Positions 1 through 5,087 of a stretch of 6,503 bases of DNA are shown here, piece after piece. The DNA is from Campylobacteraceae bacterium (GTDB lineage Bacteria > Campylobacterota > Campylobacteria > Campylobacterales > Sulfurovaceae): positions 1 through 6,503 of the forward strand of contig JALVWV010000300.1 in assembly GCA_027023145.1 (NCBI GenBank), given 5' to 3'. The position numbers and the translations under genes were made by a program. Numbering within the stretch: position 1 is the first letter of the stretch; each line of letters begins with the position of its first letter. The notes beneath the pieces were generated by a model that saw only the letters and a list, made by a program, of their open reading frames with translations, ran no database searches and was not told where the DNA came from.

Positions 1-91
1 GTGTGTCGGCTCCCGCATCGCCGAAGTCAGCCGCATCGGGAGCATTTCCGATCCCAAATGAGTCAAGCACCAGCCAGATCACACGACGCAT
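1..91 (-). CDS. deoB: Phosphopentomutase, N-terminal fragment (runs off left edge)
   Basis: Phosphopentomutase interconverts (deoxy)ribose-1-phosphate and (deoxy)ribose-5-phosphate in the cytoplasm, linking nucleoside phosphorylases to DeoC. Only 30 codons are visible. They begin MRRVIWLVLDSFGIG and continue through PDAADFGDAGADT, which is the characteristic DeoB N-terminus: the E. coli and Bacillus proteins carry VLDSFGIG or VMDSVGIG followed by DA..F.D.GADT. Asp10 in LDSFGIG corresponds to the metal-binding Asp of this alkaline-phosphatase-superfamily enzyme. The start ATG (91-89) shares one base with the deoC stop (TGATG). A strong Shine-Dalgarno GGAGG lies at 102-98 inside deoC, six bases before the ATG, so the two genes are almost certainly co-transcribed and translationally coupled. 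The rest of the gene lies beyond position 1, so I cannot say whether it is intact. Confidence 0.9.
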   Translation of the reverse strand, partial: MRRVIWLVLDSFGIGNAPDAADFGDAGADT

Positions 92-762
92 CAGTAGCCT
101 CCGCCGGCATCTTGAGCCCCTGTTACAATCGCAATCCCGGCACTCGCCCCGATCCGGCTCGCTCCGGCTTCAAGCATCGCCACGGCTGTCGCGTAGTCCC
201 GTACTCCGCCGGAGGCTTTGACCTGTACGCCGTCACCAACCGTCTCTTTCATCATACGGACATCCTCCACTGTCGCACCTCCACCGCCAAATCCAGTCGA
301 GGTTTTGACAAAGTCCGCTCCTGTATCCCGAGCAATCTCACACACGGCGACGATCTCCTCGCGGGTGAGCATGGAAGTTTCCAGGATCACTTTGAGGATG
401 CGCCCGCTGGTCGCTTCTCGCAGGGCTTCGATGTCGGCTTTGACCTGTTCAAGTTGACCCGATTTGAGCCAACCGAGGTTGATCACCATGTCGATCTCAT
501 CTGCTCCGTTTGCAATGGCACGGCGAGCTTCGAAAGCTTTGGCTTCGGTGTCCATCGCTCCGAGGGGGAAGCCCACCACACTGCACACGGCGACATCGCT
601 GTCTCCAAGTGCCTCTTTGGCAGCAGCAACATACCCTGAATTGACGCACACACTGGCAAATCCGTACGTGTTGGCCTCATCACAGAGTTTCTGAATCTTC
701 TCGAGCGTTGCGTCAGGGGCAAGGAGGGTATGGTCGATGGTCTTGGCGATGGAGTGTTGCAT
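91..762 (-). CDS. deoC: Deoxyribose-phosphate aldolase
   Basis: Cytoplasmic class I aldolase that cleaves 2-deoxyribose-5-phosphate to acetaldehyde and glyceraldehyde-3-phosphate, the last step of deoxynucleoside catabolism. The 223-residue TIM barrel has the length of the shorter, Bacillus-type DeoC. Visible landmarks are KTIDHTLL at 7-14, GFPLGA at 64-69, the acidic relay residue Asp91 in DEIDMVINLG, the Schiff-base lysine Lys153 in DFVKTSTGF, and the second lysine Lys182 in VKASGGVRD. The protein ends in Tyr223; a C-terminal Tyr is also present and catalytically relevant in E. coli DeoC. The ATG at 762 is preceded by AAGGAA (773-768), five bases away. The gene is first in a leftward unit with deoB and is divergent from cdd. 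No truncation or frameshift is seen. Confidence 0.97.
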   Translation of the reverse strand: MQHSIAKTIDHTLLAPDATLEKIQKLCDEANTYGFASVCVNSGYVAAAKEALGDSDVAVCSVVGFPLGAMDTEAKAFEARRAIANGADEIDMVINLGWLKSGQLEQVKADIEALREATSGRILKVILETSMLTREEIVAVCEIARDTGADFVKTSTGFGGGGATVEDVRMMKETVGDGVQVKASGGVRDYATAVAMLEAGASRIGASAGIAIVTGAQDAGGGY

Positions 763-828
763 AGAAATTCCTTAAAATGGATGTTGGATAGGATTATAGC
801 TAAAGATTGTTTTGGATAGAATATTTTT
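763..828. promoter_or_regulatory. Divergent promoter region between deoC and cdd
   Basis: This 66-base AT-rich gap must hold the promoters of both arms. Leftward, a perfect TATAAT reads 798-793 (within AGCTATAAT), about 30 bases before the deoC ATG, with AAGGAA at 773-768 as ribosome binding site. The hexamer 17 bases upstream (TTCTAT) is a poor -35. Rightward, TAGAAT at 817-822 is a 5/6 match to the -10 consensus and ends only six bases before the cdd ATG; no good -35 or Shine-Dalgarno accompanies it. I see no convincing CRP, DeoR or CytR operator. The promoter calls are inferred from motif and spacing only. Confidence 0.55.
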
Positions 829-1239
829 ATGAATGACACACCACTCTCACCCCTCATCCAGTCCGCCACCGAAGCTTACCACCATGCCTATGCCCCCTAC
901 AGCCACTTCTCCGTCGGAGCGGCGGTACTCGATGAACAGGGTACGATCCACAGCGGCTGCAACGTCGAAAATGCTGCCTATCCCTCCGGGTCGTGTGCCG
1001 AGGAGCAGGCGATCGGATCGATGGTGGCTCAGGGTGGACGGCGGATTCGCCAGATCGTGATCGTGGGGCGCTCGGATGCACCGGTGACCCCGTGCGGAGC
1101 GTGTCGGCAGCGGATTCGGGAGTTTGGCGATGCACAGACACAGATCCATGTGGTCGATCTCGATCGGGGATTGCAACGCAGCTATACCGTCGAGGAATTG
1201 CTGCCGGAGGCGTTTGGGCCGGAGAACCTTGAGAATTAG
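829..1239 (+). CDS. cdd: Cytidine deaminase
   Basis: Zinc enzyme that hydrolytically deaminates cytidine and deoxycytidine to uridine and deoxyuridine, feeding DeoA. At 136 residues it matches the small homotetrameric (Bacillus/human-type) class. AYAPYSHFSVGAA (20-32) carries the conserved substrate-stacking Phe27. GCNVENAAYPSG (43-54) supplies the ribose-binding Asn45 and Glu47. CAE at 56-58 gives zinc ligand Cys56 and catalytic Glu58. PCGACRQ (88-94) gives zinc ligands Cys89 and Cys92. The start is taken at 829 because it gives the normal N-terminus. There is no clear Shine-Dalgarno, only GGAT 11 bases away, which raises the possibility of a leaderless message. The stop TAG lies inside the first unit of a heptamer tandem repeat that follows the gene. 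Confidence 0.96.
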   Translation: MNDTPLSPLIQSATEAYHHAYAPYSHFSVGAAVLDEQGTIHSGCNVENAAYPSGSCAEEQAIGSMVAQGGRRIRQIVIVGRSDAPVTPCGACRQRIREFGDAQTQIHVVDLDRGLQRSYTVEELLPEAFGPENLEN

Positions 1240-1286
1240 GAGTTAGGAGTTAGGAATTAGGAATTAGGAATTAGGAATTAGGAATT
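1233..1286 (+). repeat. Tandem heptamer array GARTTAG
   Basis: Seven consecutive 7-base units run from 1233 to 1281: GAATTAG, GAGTTAG, GAGTTAG and then four GAATTAG. A partial eighth unit GAATT follows at 1282-1286. The first unit encodes the last residue of Cdd (Asn) and its TAG stop. The unit length and sequence resemble the short tandemly repeated sequences known from cyanobacteria and other bacteria (recalled, not searched). Such arrays vary in copy number by replication slippage; here a change in the later units would not alter the Cdd protein. Confidence 0.95.
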
Positions 1287-1293
1287 TTGGTAT

Positions 1294-1314
1294 GTTTTGC
1301 TTCGCAAAACTTTT
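1294..1314 (+). terminator. Weak intrinsic terminator-like hairpin after cdd
   Basis: A perfect 7-base stem GTTTTGC/GCAAAAC with a three-base TTC loop (1294-1310) is followed directly by TTTT (1311-1314). The arrangement fits a Rho-independent terminator for cdd, but the stem is AT-rich and the T-run short. It may equally be another dispersed palindrome of the kind crowding this spacer. If it does terminate transcription, deoA needs its own promoter. Confidence 0.4.
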
Positions 1315-1325
1315 ATCAAGGACTG

Positions 1326-1369
1326 GGGCTTCAGCCCTACAAATCACAAATTATCAGACCTCTGAAGCC
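1326..1369. repeat. REP-like palindromic segment in cdd-deoA spacer
   Basis: GGGCTTCAGCCC at 1326-1337 is a 5-base stem with a two-base centre. The 8-mer GGCTTCAG (1327-1334) recurs inverted as CTGAAGCC at 1362-1369, so a larger foldback is also possible. The GGGGCTnnAGCCC pattern is the same family as the palindromes downstream of deoA (2823-3048), so this is probably a further, degraded copy of that element. Confidence 0.6.
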
Positions 1370-1397
1370 AACGGTTACCAAACAGGGATGTTTTGAC

Positions 1398-1440
1398 AAT
1401 CGCGTTGCGATTTTGGTGTGCAATTGCACACCCTACGCGA
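1398..1440. repeat. Nested palindromes upstream of deoA
   Basis: Two adjacent symmetric sequences sit here: AATCGC-GTT-GCGATT (1398-1412; 6-base stem, 3-base loop) and a perfect 18-base palindrome GGTGTGCAATTGCACACC (1415-1432). An outer inverted pair TCGCGT (1400-1405) and ACGCGA (1435-1440) encloses most of the segment, so alternative folds are possible. The block ends about 35 bases before the deoA ATG, where an operator or leader structure would lie. Similar GTGTGCAATTGCACAC elements are, from memory, dispersed in other genomes, so a repeat is the likelier reading. Confidence 0.65.
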
Positions 1441-1475
1441 CAGGGTTAAAAGTGCAATAATAGAAGGAGTTTAAA

Positions 1476-2795
1476 ATGTTTATCCCACAAGAGTTTATTC
1501 GCAAGAAGCGGGACAATCAGCCGCTGAGCCGTGAAGCAATCGATGCGTTTGTCGCCGGAGTGACCGATGGGAGTGTCGCTGATGCTCAGATCGCGGCGTT
1601 TGCGATGGCGGTTTTTTTCAACGGAATGTCTCTCGAGGAGAAGACGCAGCTGACCGTGGCGATGCGGGATTCTGGCAACACTCTTGCCTGGTCGGATCTA
1701 CCCGGGCCGGTGGTGGATAAACACTCCACCGGCGGGGTGGGGGACACGGTCTCTCTGATGATGGGGCCAATGCTGGCGGCCTGCGGGGCGTATGTGCCGA
1801 TGATCTCCGGGCGAGGGCTGGGGCACACCGGCGGGACGCTCGATAAATTTGAATCAATCCCCGGATACAACGTCCTGCCCGATGATGCACTGTTTGAAAA
1901 AGTCGTGCGTGAGTGCGGTGTGGCGATCATCGGCCAGACGGACTCGCTCGCTCCGGCGGACAAGCGGATTTATGCTGTGCGGGATGTGACGGCCACCGTG
2001 GAGAGCATCCCGCTGATCTCCGCTTCGATCCTCTCCAAGAAATTGGCTGAGGGGATCGGAACACTCGTGATGGATGTCAAGGTCGGAAGCGGAGCCTTCA
2101 TGCCGACGTATGCCCTCTCCAAAGAGCTGGCCGAGTCGATCGTGGGGATTGCCAACGCTGCCGGGGTCACCACTCGAGCGATTTTGACCGATATGAACCA
2201 GCCACTGGCTTCCAATGCCGGTAATGGCCTTGAAGTGCTTGAAGCGGTCGAATACCTAAACGGCACCCGACGCAATCCCCGCCTGCACGCCGTGACGATG
2301 GCACTCTCGGCTGCTGCACTCATCGACAGTGGACTGGCTGCCGATGAAGCTGAAGCGACGGCTCGACTCGAAGCGGTGCTTGCGGATGGATCGGCGCTGA
2401 CCAAGTTTGCTCAGATGGTGGCCATGCTCGGAGGCCCCGCTGATTTCGTGGAGAATTATGAAACCTATCTCCCTACTGCTCCCATCATCCGCCCCATCAC
2501 CGCCGACACTTCCGGGATCATCAGTGCGATGGATACAACGGCTCTTGGGATGGCCATCGTCGGGCTCGGAGGCGGACGGCTCCGGCCGGAAGACAGCGTT
2601 GACCATAGTGTGGGATTTGAGAATATTATCTCCCTAGGAGAGAACGTGACCCCCGATACCCCACTGATGACTATTCATGCACGGGATGAACGCAGTTTTT
2701 CCGAAGCGGAGAAGCGGGTGAGGGCGGCGATAGAGATAGGGGAGGAGACTCCGGAGGTGAGAGAGGTTTACGAAGTCGTGAGGGGCAGGAGGTAG
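1476..2795 (+). CDS. deoA: Thymidine phosphorylase
   Basis: Phosphorolyses thymidine and deoxyuridine to the free base and 2-deoxyribose-1-phosphate in the cytoplasm, supplying DeoB and DeoC. The 439 residues match E. coli DeoA (440) nearly end to end. Landmarks are MFIPQEFIRKKRD at the start; the phosphate-binding DKHSTGGVGD (81-90, including His83); the family signature SGRGLGHTGGTLDKFE (111-126); Arg169, Ser184 and Lys188, equivalent to E. coli Arg171, Ser186 and Lys190; and VGSGAFMP (203-210). DFVENY and the C-terminal ALGMAIVGLGGGR region complete the alpha/beta domain. This separates it from the shorter pyrimidine-nucleoside phosphorylase (Pdp) type. AAGGAG at 1464-1469, six bases before the ATG, fixes the start. 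It lies 236 bases downstream of cdd across a repeat-filled spacer, so co-transcription with cdd is uncertain. Confidence 0.97.
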   Translation: MFIPQEFIRKKRDNQPLSREAIDAFVAGVTDGSVADAQIAAFAMAVFFNGMSLEEKTQLTVAMRDSGNTLAWSDLPGPVVDKHSTGGVGDTVSLMMGPMLAACGAYVPMISGRGLGHTGGTLDKFESIPGYNVLPDDALFEKVVRECGVAIIGQTDSLAPADKRIYAVRDVTATVESIPLISASILSKKLAEGIGTLVMDVKVGSGAFMPTYALSKELAESIVGIANAAGVTTRAILTDMNQPLASNAGNGLEVLEAVEYLNGTRRNPRLHAVTMALSAAALIDSGLAADEAEATARLEAVLADGSALTKFAQMVAMLGGPADFVENYETYLPTAPIIRPITADTSGIISAMDTTALGMAIVGLGGGRLRPEDSVDHSVGFENIISLGENVTPDTPLMTIHARDERSFSEAEKRVRAAIEIGEETPEVREVYEVVRGRR

Positions 2796-2822
2796 GGGGC
2801 GCAATTGGTGGGGTAATAATAA

Positions 2823-2915
2823 GGGGCTGAGACTTCAGTCCCACAGAACGACAAAAGAGCTCAACGTCCAAAAGATACGCTATCGCGTTTGTTGGGCTAA
2901 AGCCCAAGCCCCTGA
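2823..2915 (-). repeat. Bipartite REP-like element, copy A (reverse orientation)
   Basis: Two palindromes about 50 bases apart. At 2823-2842, GGGGCTGA and TCAGTCCC form an 8-base stem with one G-T pair around a four-base loop. At 2892-2907, TTGGGCT-AA-AGCCCAA forms a 7-base stem, followed by GCCCCTGAAG. Read on the minus strand the order is GGGCTTTAGCCC and then GGGACTGAAGTC. This is the same order as copy B on the plus strand (2984-3048), so the two copies are inverted relative to each other. Confidence 0.65.
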
Positions 2916-2983
2916 AGAAATTGCTTTTTAGCTTCTCTCCCATGCTCCTGAGATTGCGCAAGAACGTGCACTTTTAAGGAGTA

Positions 2984-3048
2984 GGGGCTTTAGCCCCGTT
3001 AAAATGGTGCTATTTTTATGGAGTTTCATTGTACGGGACTGAAGTCCC
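2984..3048 (+). repeat. Bipartite REP-like element, copy B (forward orientation)
   Basis: GGGGCTTTAGCCCC (2984-2997; 6-base stem, 2-base centre) and GGGACTGAAGTCCC (3035-3048; 6-base stem, 2-base centre) are separated by 37 bases. The paired arrangement of two related GC-rich palindromes is typical of REP/BIME-like elements mobilised by RAYT transposases; no RAYT gene is in the window. It shares both halves with copy A. Confidence 0.7.
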
Positions 3049-3074
3049 TGCTCCAAAATTCCTGAGTTCTTAGC

Positions 3075-3174
3075 CTCGCTCCCATGTTCCTGCGTGGGAG
3101 TGTATACGAGGAATAGGGTGGTGCGAAAATTTACATCTCACGTATGCATTCCCACCGAGGACGGCGGGAACGAG
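3075..3174. repeat. 34-base imperfect inverted repeat pair, MITE-like
   Basis: The arm at 3075-3108 and the reverse complement of 3141-3174 agree at 25 of 34 positions, both starting CTCG and ending GGGA.TG.ATACG. They are separated by 32 bases. Each arm is itself a hairpin: CTCCCATG/CGTGGGAG (3079-3086 with 3093-3100) and a 9-base stem with one mismatch in 3149-3170. From memory, TTCCCACG..CGTGGGAATGCATACG sequences are dispersed in many bacterial genomes. The whole 100-base unit could be a small non-autonomous element, or structured RNA at the 3' end of the converging genes. Confidence 0.65.
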
Positions 3175-3199
3175 AGCAAAACCCCGACCCCATATTCTT

Positions 3200-4984
3200 C
3201 TACTCCTTGTAACTCTTGATACAGTGTTCCGCTTTGGGCAGTTTGGTCAGCCCTTTGCCCTCGGCTGCGAGTTTCTTGACGTAGTTGACAAAACTCTCAG
3301 CGTAGTCGAGGTAGGTATCGACGGCATGGGCTCCGGCTTGTTGCACTTTTTTGAAAGTCGTGTAGCCGTCACGCCCTTCGGCGATGTAGTTGTTGGTGAC
3401 AATGACGTAGGTTTTGTTTGCATCGAGTGGTGACCATTTTTTGGTTTTGCGATCCATGATCTCGATGTTGGAAACGCGCTTCCCTTTGGGCTGGGAGACA
3501 TCGACGTCATAGCGCAAGCCGTAGGCGTATGGGAAGGAGCCAGTAGAGCCGCCGGTGTTGTCCTTGTAGTTGCTGATAGCATCCTCGAGGACATCGTGGA
3601 TCTCGCTCCCCTTCATGTCAATCTCATAGAGGGTATTGGAGAAGGGGAGGAGCTCATACGCCGTGCCGTAACTGACAGGGCCGGTGTGGATCGTGATCCG
3701 TACTCCTCCGGCATTTTGGATGCAGGCATCCGCACGTTTGCTCGCTTCGTAGAAGGCTTTGGAGACGACGGGTGCGATGTCACTTCCCAGCGGCATGTTG
3801 GCACCGTCGATGCCTCCGTAAGAGTGTCCGGGGATGCGGATGTGTTTGAGCATTTCATCGGCTTTGCCGATGGGATTGTTTTTCTTGGCATCGACCTGTT
3901 TTTTGTAGCCATCGAGCTTGGCTTGAAGTGCGGGATCAGGATCGACGAGATCGAGGTTGGGATGTTGGGCGATGACAGATTCAATGAGCGCTTGGGTGCT
4001 GGCATTGACGTCTACTTTTTTGTGGTGGATCTTTTGGCGGAATCCCTTGCCGATGAGCAGGTGAGGCGTCCCGGTGCAGCTGACGACAGTGCCGTCGGCA
4101 TCAAATTTCACGCTGACTTCTCCCAGCACCATCGCATGTGCCCAGGCTTGGGCGATGCACATGGGTTTCCCGTCTTTGGCGGTGAGAGGATGGGGATAGT
4201 CGGCTACCTGCGCTTTCAAATGTACCGGCGAAAAATCCCCCATCAGCGTATGGCTGTCCCCGTCGATGATCACATCGATGCCGCTGACCTGCCGGGCGAG
4301 TTTGACATCGTTGTCATATCCGAAGTGGCTCAGGAGGATGATCTTGTCGACCCCTTTTTGGGTGAGTTCATCGGCGTATTTCTGAGCCGTTTTAACCTCA
4401 TCGAGAAAGGTGATCTTGTCGCTGGGTCGGGAAGAGACTTTGGTTTTTTGTCCCACTTCCAATCCGATGATGCCGATCTTTTCACCATCAACCTCTTTGA
4501 TGATATAAGGTTTCCAAGCGCCATCAAGCAGGCTCCCCTTGGCTGCAACCGTGTTGGCGGATACGACAGGGAAGTTGGCTTTGTCGATGAAGGCCTTGAG
4601 CCCTTCGTCGCGGTTGTCAAACTCATGATTCCCCAAGGTAAAGGCATCAAGGTTTATCCCGTTCATCAGATCGACGTTGGCCAAGCCGTGGAAGAGGGTG
4701 TGGTAGAGCGTCCCGCTGAACGCATCCCCGGCACTCAGGACAAGCGTGTGATCGTTGCGCAGCTTCTTGATCTCCGCTTCCATGCGCGGTAAGCCGCCGA
4801 GATGGGTGTAAACTTTTTTGGCCTTGCCTTTGTCACCAGTGTAGGTGAGCTTCATCGTCGATTGGTCGAGAAAACCGTGGTGGTCGTTGAAGTGCAGTAT
4901 CTTTAGATCCAGTGGAGCACCGGCCTGAAGCCCGCCTCCTATCATCGCCGCCATCAGCGGCACCGCCCAAAATGATCGTTTCAT
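3200..4984 (-). CDS. Exported 5'-nucleotidase, NadN/UshA family
   Basis: Predicted periplasmic metallophosphatase that hydrolyses nucleotides (and perhaps NAD or NMN, as Haemophilus NadN does) to nucleosides. The 594 residues begin with a signal peptide: a basic MKR, a hydrophobic stretch 5-18, and probable cleavage after LQA (21), with no lipobox. The metallophosphoesterase domain shows NDHHG (Asp34, His36), GDAFSGT (Asp87), GNHEFD (Asn119, His120), LSHFG (His220) and DGDSHT (Asp243, His245). The C-terminal substrate domain carries QNAGGVR (423-429), ELLPFSNTLY (444-453), GSTGSFPYAYGLRYD and EGRDGYTTF (536-544). The GDSH motif and these C-terminal blocks look closer to NadN/NucA than to E. 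coli UshA, judged from memory. SoxB, also in this superfamily, is less likely. AAGGAG (4996-4991), six bases before the ATG, supports the start. Its own promoter lies upstream. Released nucleosides could feed the adjacent deo enzymes; exact substrate is unknown. Confidence 0.9.
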   Translation of the reverse strand: MKRSFWAVPLMAAMIGGGLQAGAPLDLKILHFNDHHGFLDQSTMKLTYTGDKGKAKKVYTHLGGLPRMEAEIKKLRNDHTLVLSAGDAFSGTLYHTLFHGLANVDLMNGINLDAFTLGNHEFDNRDEGLKAFIDKANFPVVSANTVAAKGSLLDGAWKPYIIKEVDGEKIGIIGLEVGQKTKVSSRPSDKITFLDEVKTAQKYADELTQKGVDKIILLSHFGYDNDVKLARQVSGIDVIIDGDSHTLMGDFSPVHLKAQVADYPHPLTAKDGKPMCIAQAWAHAMVLGEVSVKFDADGTVVSCTGTPHLLIGKGFRQKIHHKKVDVNASTQALIESVIAQHPNLDLVDPDPALQAKLDGYKKQVDAKKNNPIGKADEMLKHIRIPGHSYGGIDGANMPLGSDIAPVVSKAFYEASKRADACIQNAGGVRITIHTGPVSYGTAYELLPFSNTLYEIDMKGSEIHDVLEDAISNYKDNTGGSTGSFPYAYGLRYDVDVSQPKGKRVSNIEIMDRKTKKWSPLDANKTYVIVTNNYIAEGRDGYTTFKKVQQAGAHAVDTYLDYAESFVNYVKKLAAEGKGLTKLPKAEHCIKSYKE

Positions 4985-5012
4985 CTGTTTCTCCTTAAAA
5001 AGTGATAGGGGT

Positions 5013-5041
5013 ATTATAGCTTATAATCATTTGAGAGGTGC
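5013..5041 (-). promoter_or_regulatory. Probable promoter of the 5'-nucleotidase gene
   Basis: A perfect TATAAT reads 5018-5013 on the minus strand, embedded in AAGCTATAAT, about 28 bases before the ATG, leaving a leader of roughly 20 bases that contains the AAGGAG site. The -35 region is poor (TGCACC, 3/6, at 18 bases). This resembles the sigma-70 promoters of Campylobacterota, which often lack a conserved -35. The same AGCTATAAT core occurs in front of deoC (801-793). Confidence 0.55.
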
Positions 5042-5043
5042 AC

Positions 5044-5067
5044 TGCGAAGAATTTTCGCATGCGAAA
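5044..5067. promoter_or_regulatory. Triple TGCGAA palindromic site between plsC and nucleotidase promoter
   Basis: TGCGAA (5044-5049), TTCGCA (5055-5060) and TGCGAA (5061-5066) form two overlapping dyads, one of them the perfect 14-base palindrome TTTCGCATGCGAAA (5054-5067). The block sits directly upstream of the nucleotidase -35 region and 21-44 bases past the plsC stop. It could be a regulator binding site. In RNA read through from plsC, the middle segment could pair with either neighbour, giving exclusive hairpins; no T-run follows, so a classical terminator is unlikely. Confidence 0.4.
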
Positions 5068-5087
5068 CGGATACATACAGAGGAAAT

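Larger units (their letters stand above)
2796..3199. other. Non-coding convergent spacer between deoA and the 5'-nucleotidase gene
   Basis: About 400 bases between two convergent genes hold no credible coding region on either strand. The content is short palindromes, described as separate repeats at 2823-2915, 2984-3048 and 3075-3174. No hairpin with a strong T-run was found for either gene, so the palindromes may themselves act as bidirectional transcript ends. No tRNA, transposase remnant or riboswitch was recognised. Confidence 0.7.

Noticed and set aside
1..639. Plus-strand open frame opposite deoC/deoB
   Set aside because: It is antisense to DeoC, whose catalytic residues are all intact on the minus strand, and its translation looks like no known protein.
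1233..1286. CRISPR array
   Set aside because: The units are seven bases long with no spacers; it is a simple tandem repeat.
1453..1461. TGCAATAAT as an extended -10 promoter for deoA
   Set aside because: Transcription would start within or just after the AAGGAG ribosome site at 1464-1469, leaving no usable leader.
2671..2961. Minus-strand open frame covering the end of deoA and the repeat region
   Set aside because: It overlaps conserved DeoA sequence and runs into palindromic repeats; no ribosome site or domain supports it.
4238..4267. Apparent loss of a metal-binding His (DGDSHT instead of GGHSH/GGHSQ) in the nucleotidase
   Set aside because: At first it looked like a defect, but as I remember Haemophilus NadN also has GDSH at this point, so it is probably a subfamily feature with Asp as ligand.
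3596..4792. Long plus-strand open frame (398 codons) antisense to the nucleotidase gene
   Set aside because: The opposite strand encodes a complete metallophosphatase with all motifs in order. The antisense frame has no recognisable domain and is a by-product of the codon bias of the real gene.
3200..4984. SoxB thiosulfate-oxidation protein
   Set aside because: SoxB belongs to the same superfamily and would suit a sulfur oxidiser, but no other sox gene is nearby and the C-terminal blocks match NadN/UshA-type nucleotidases better.
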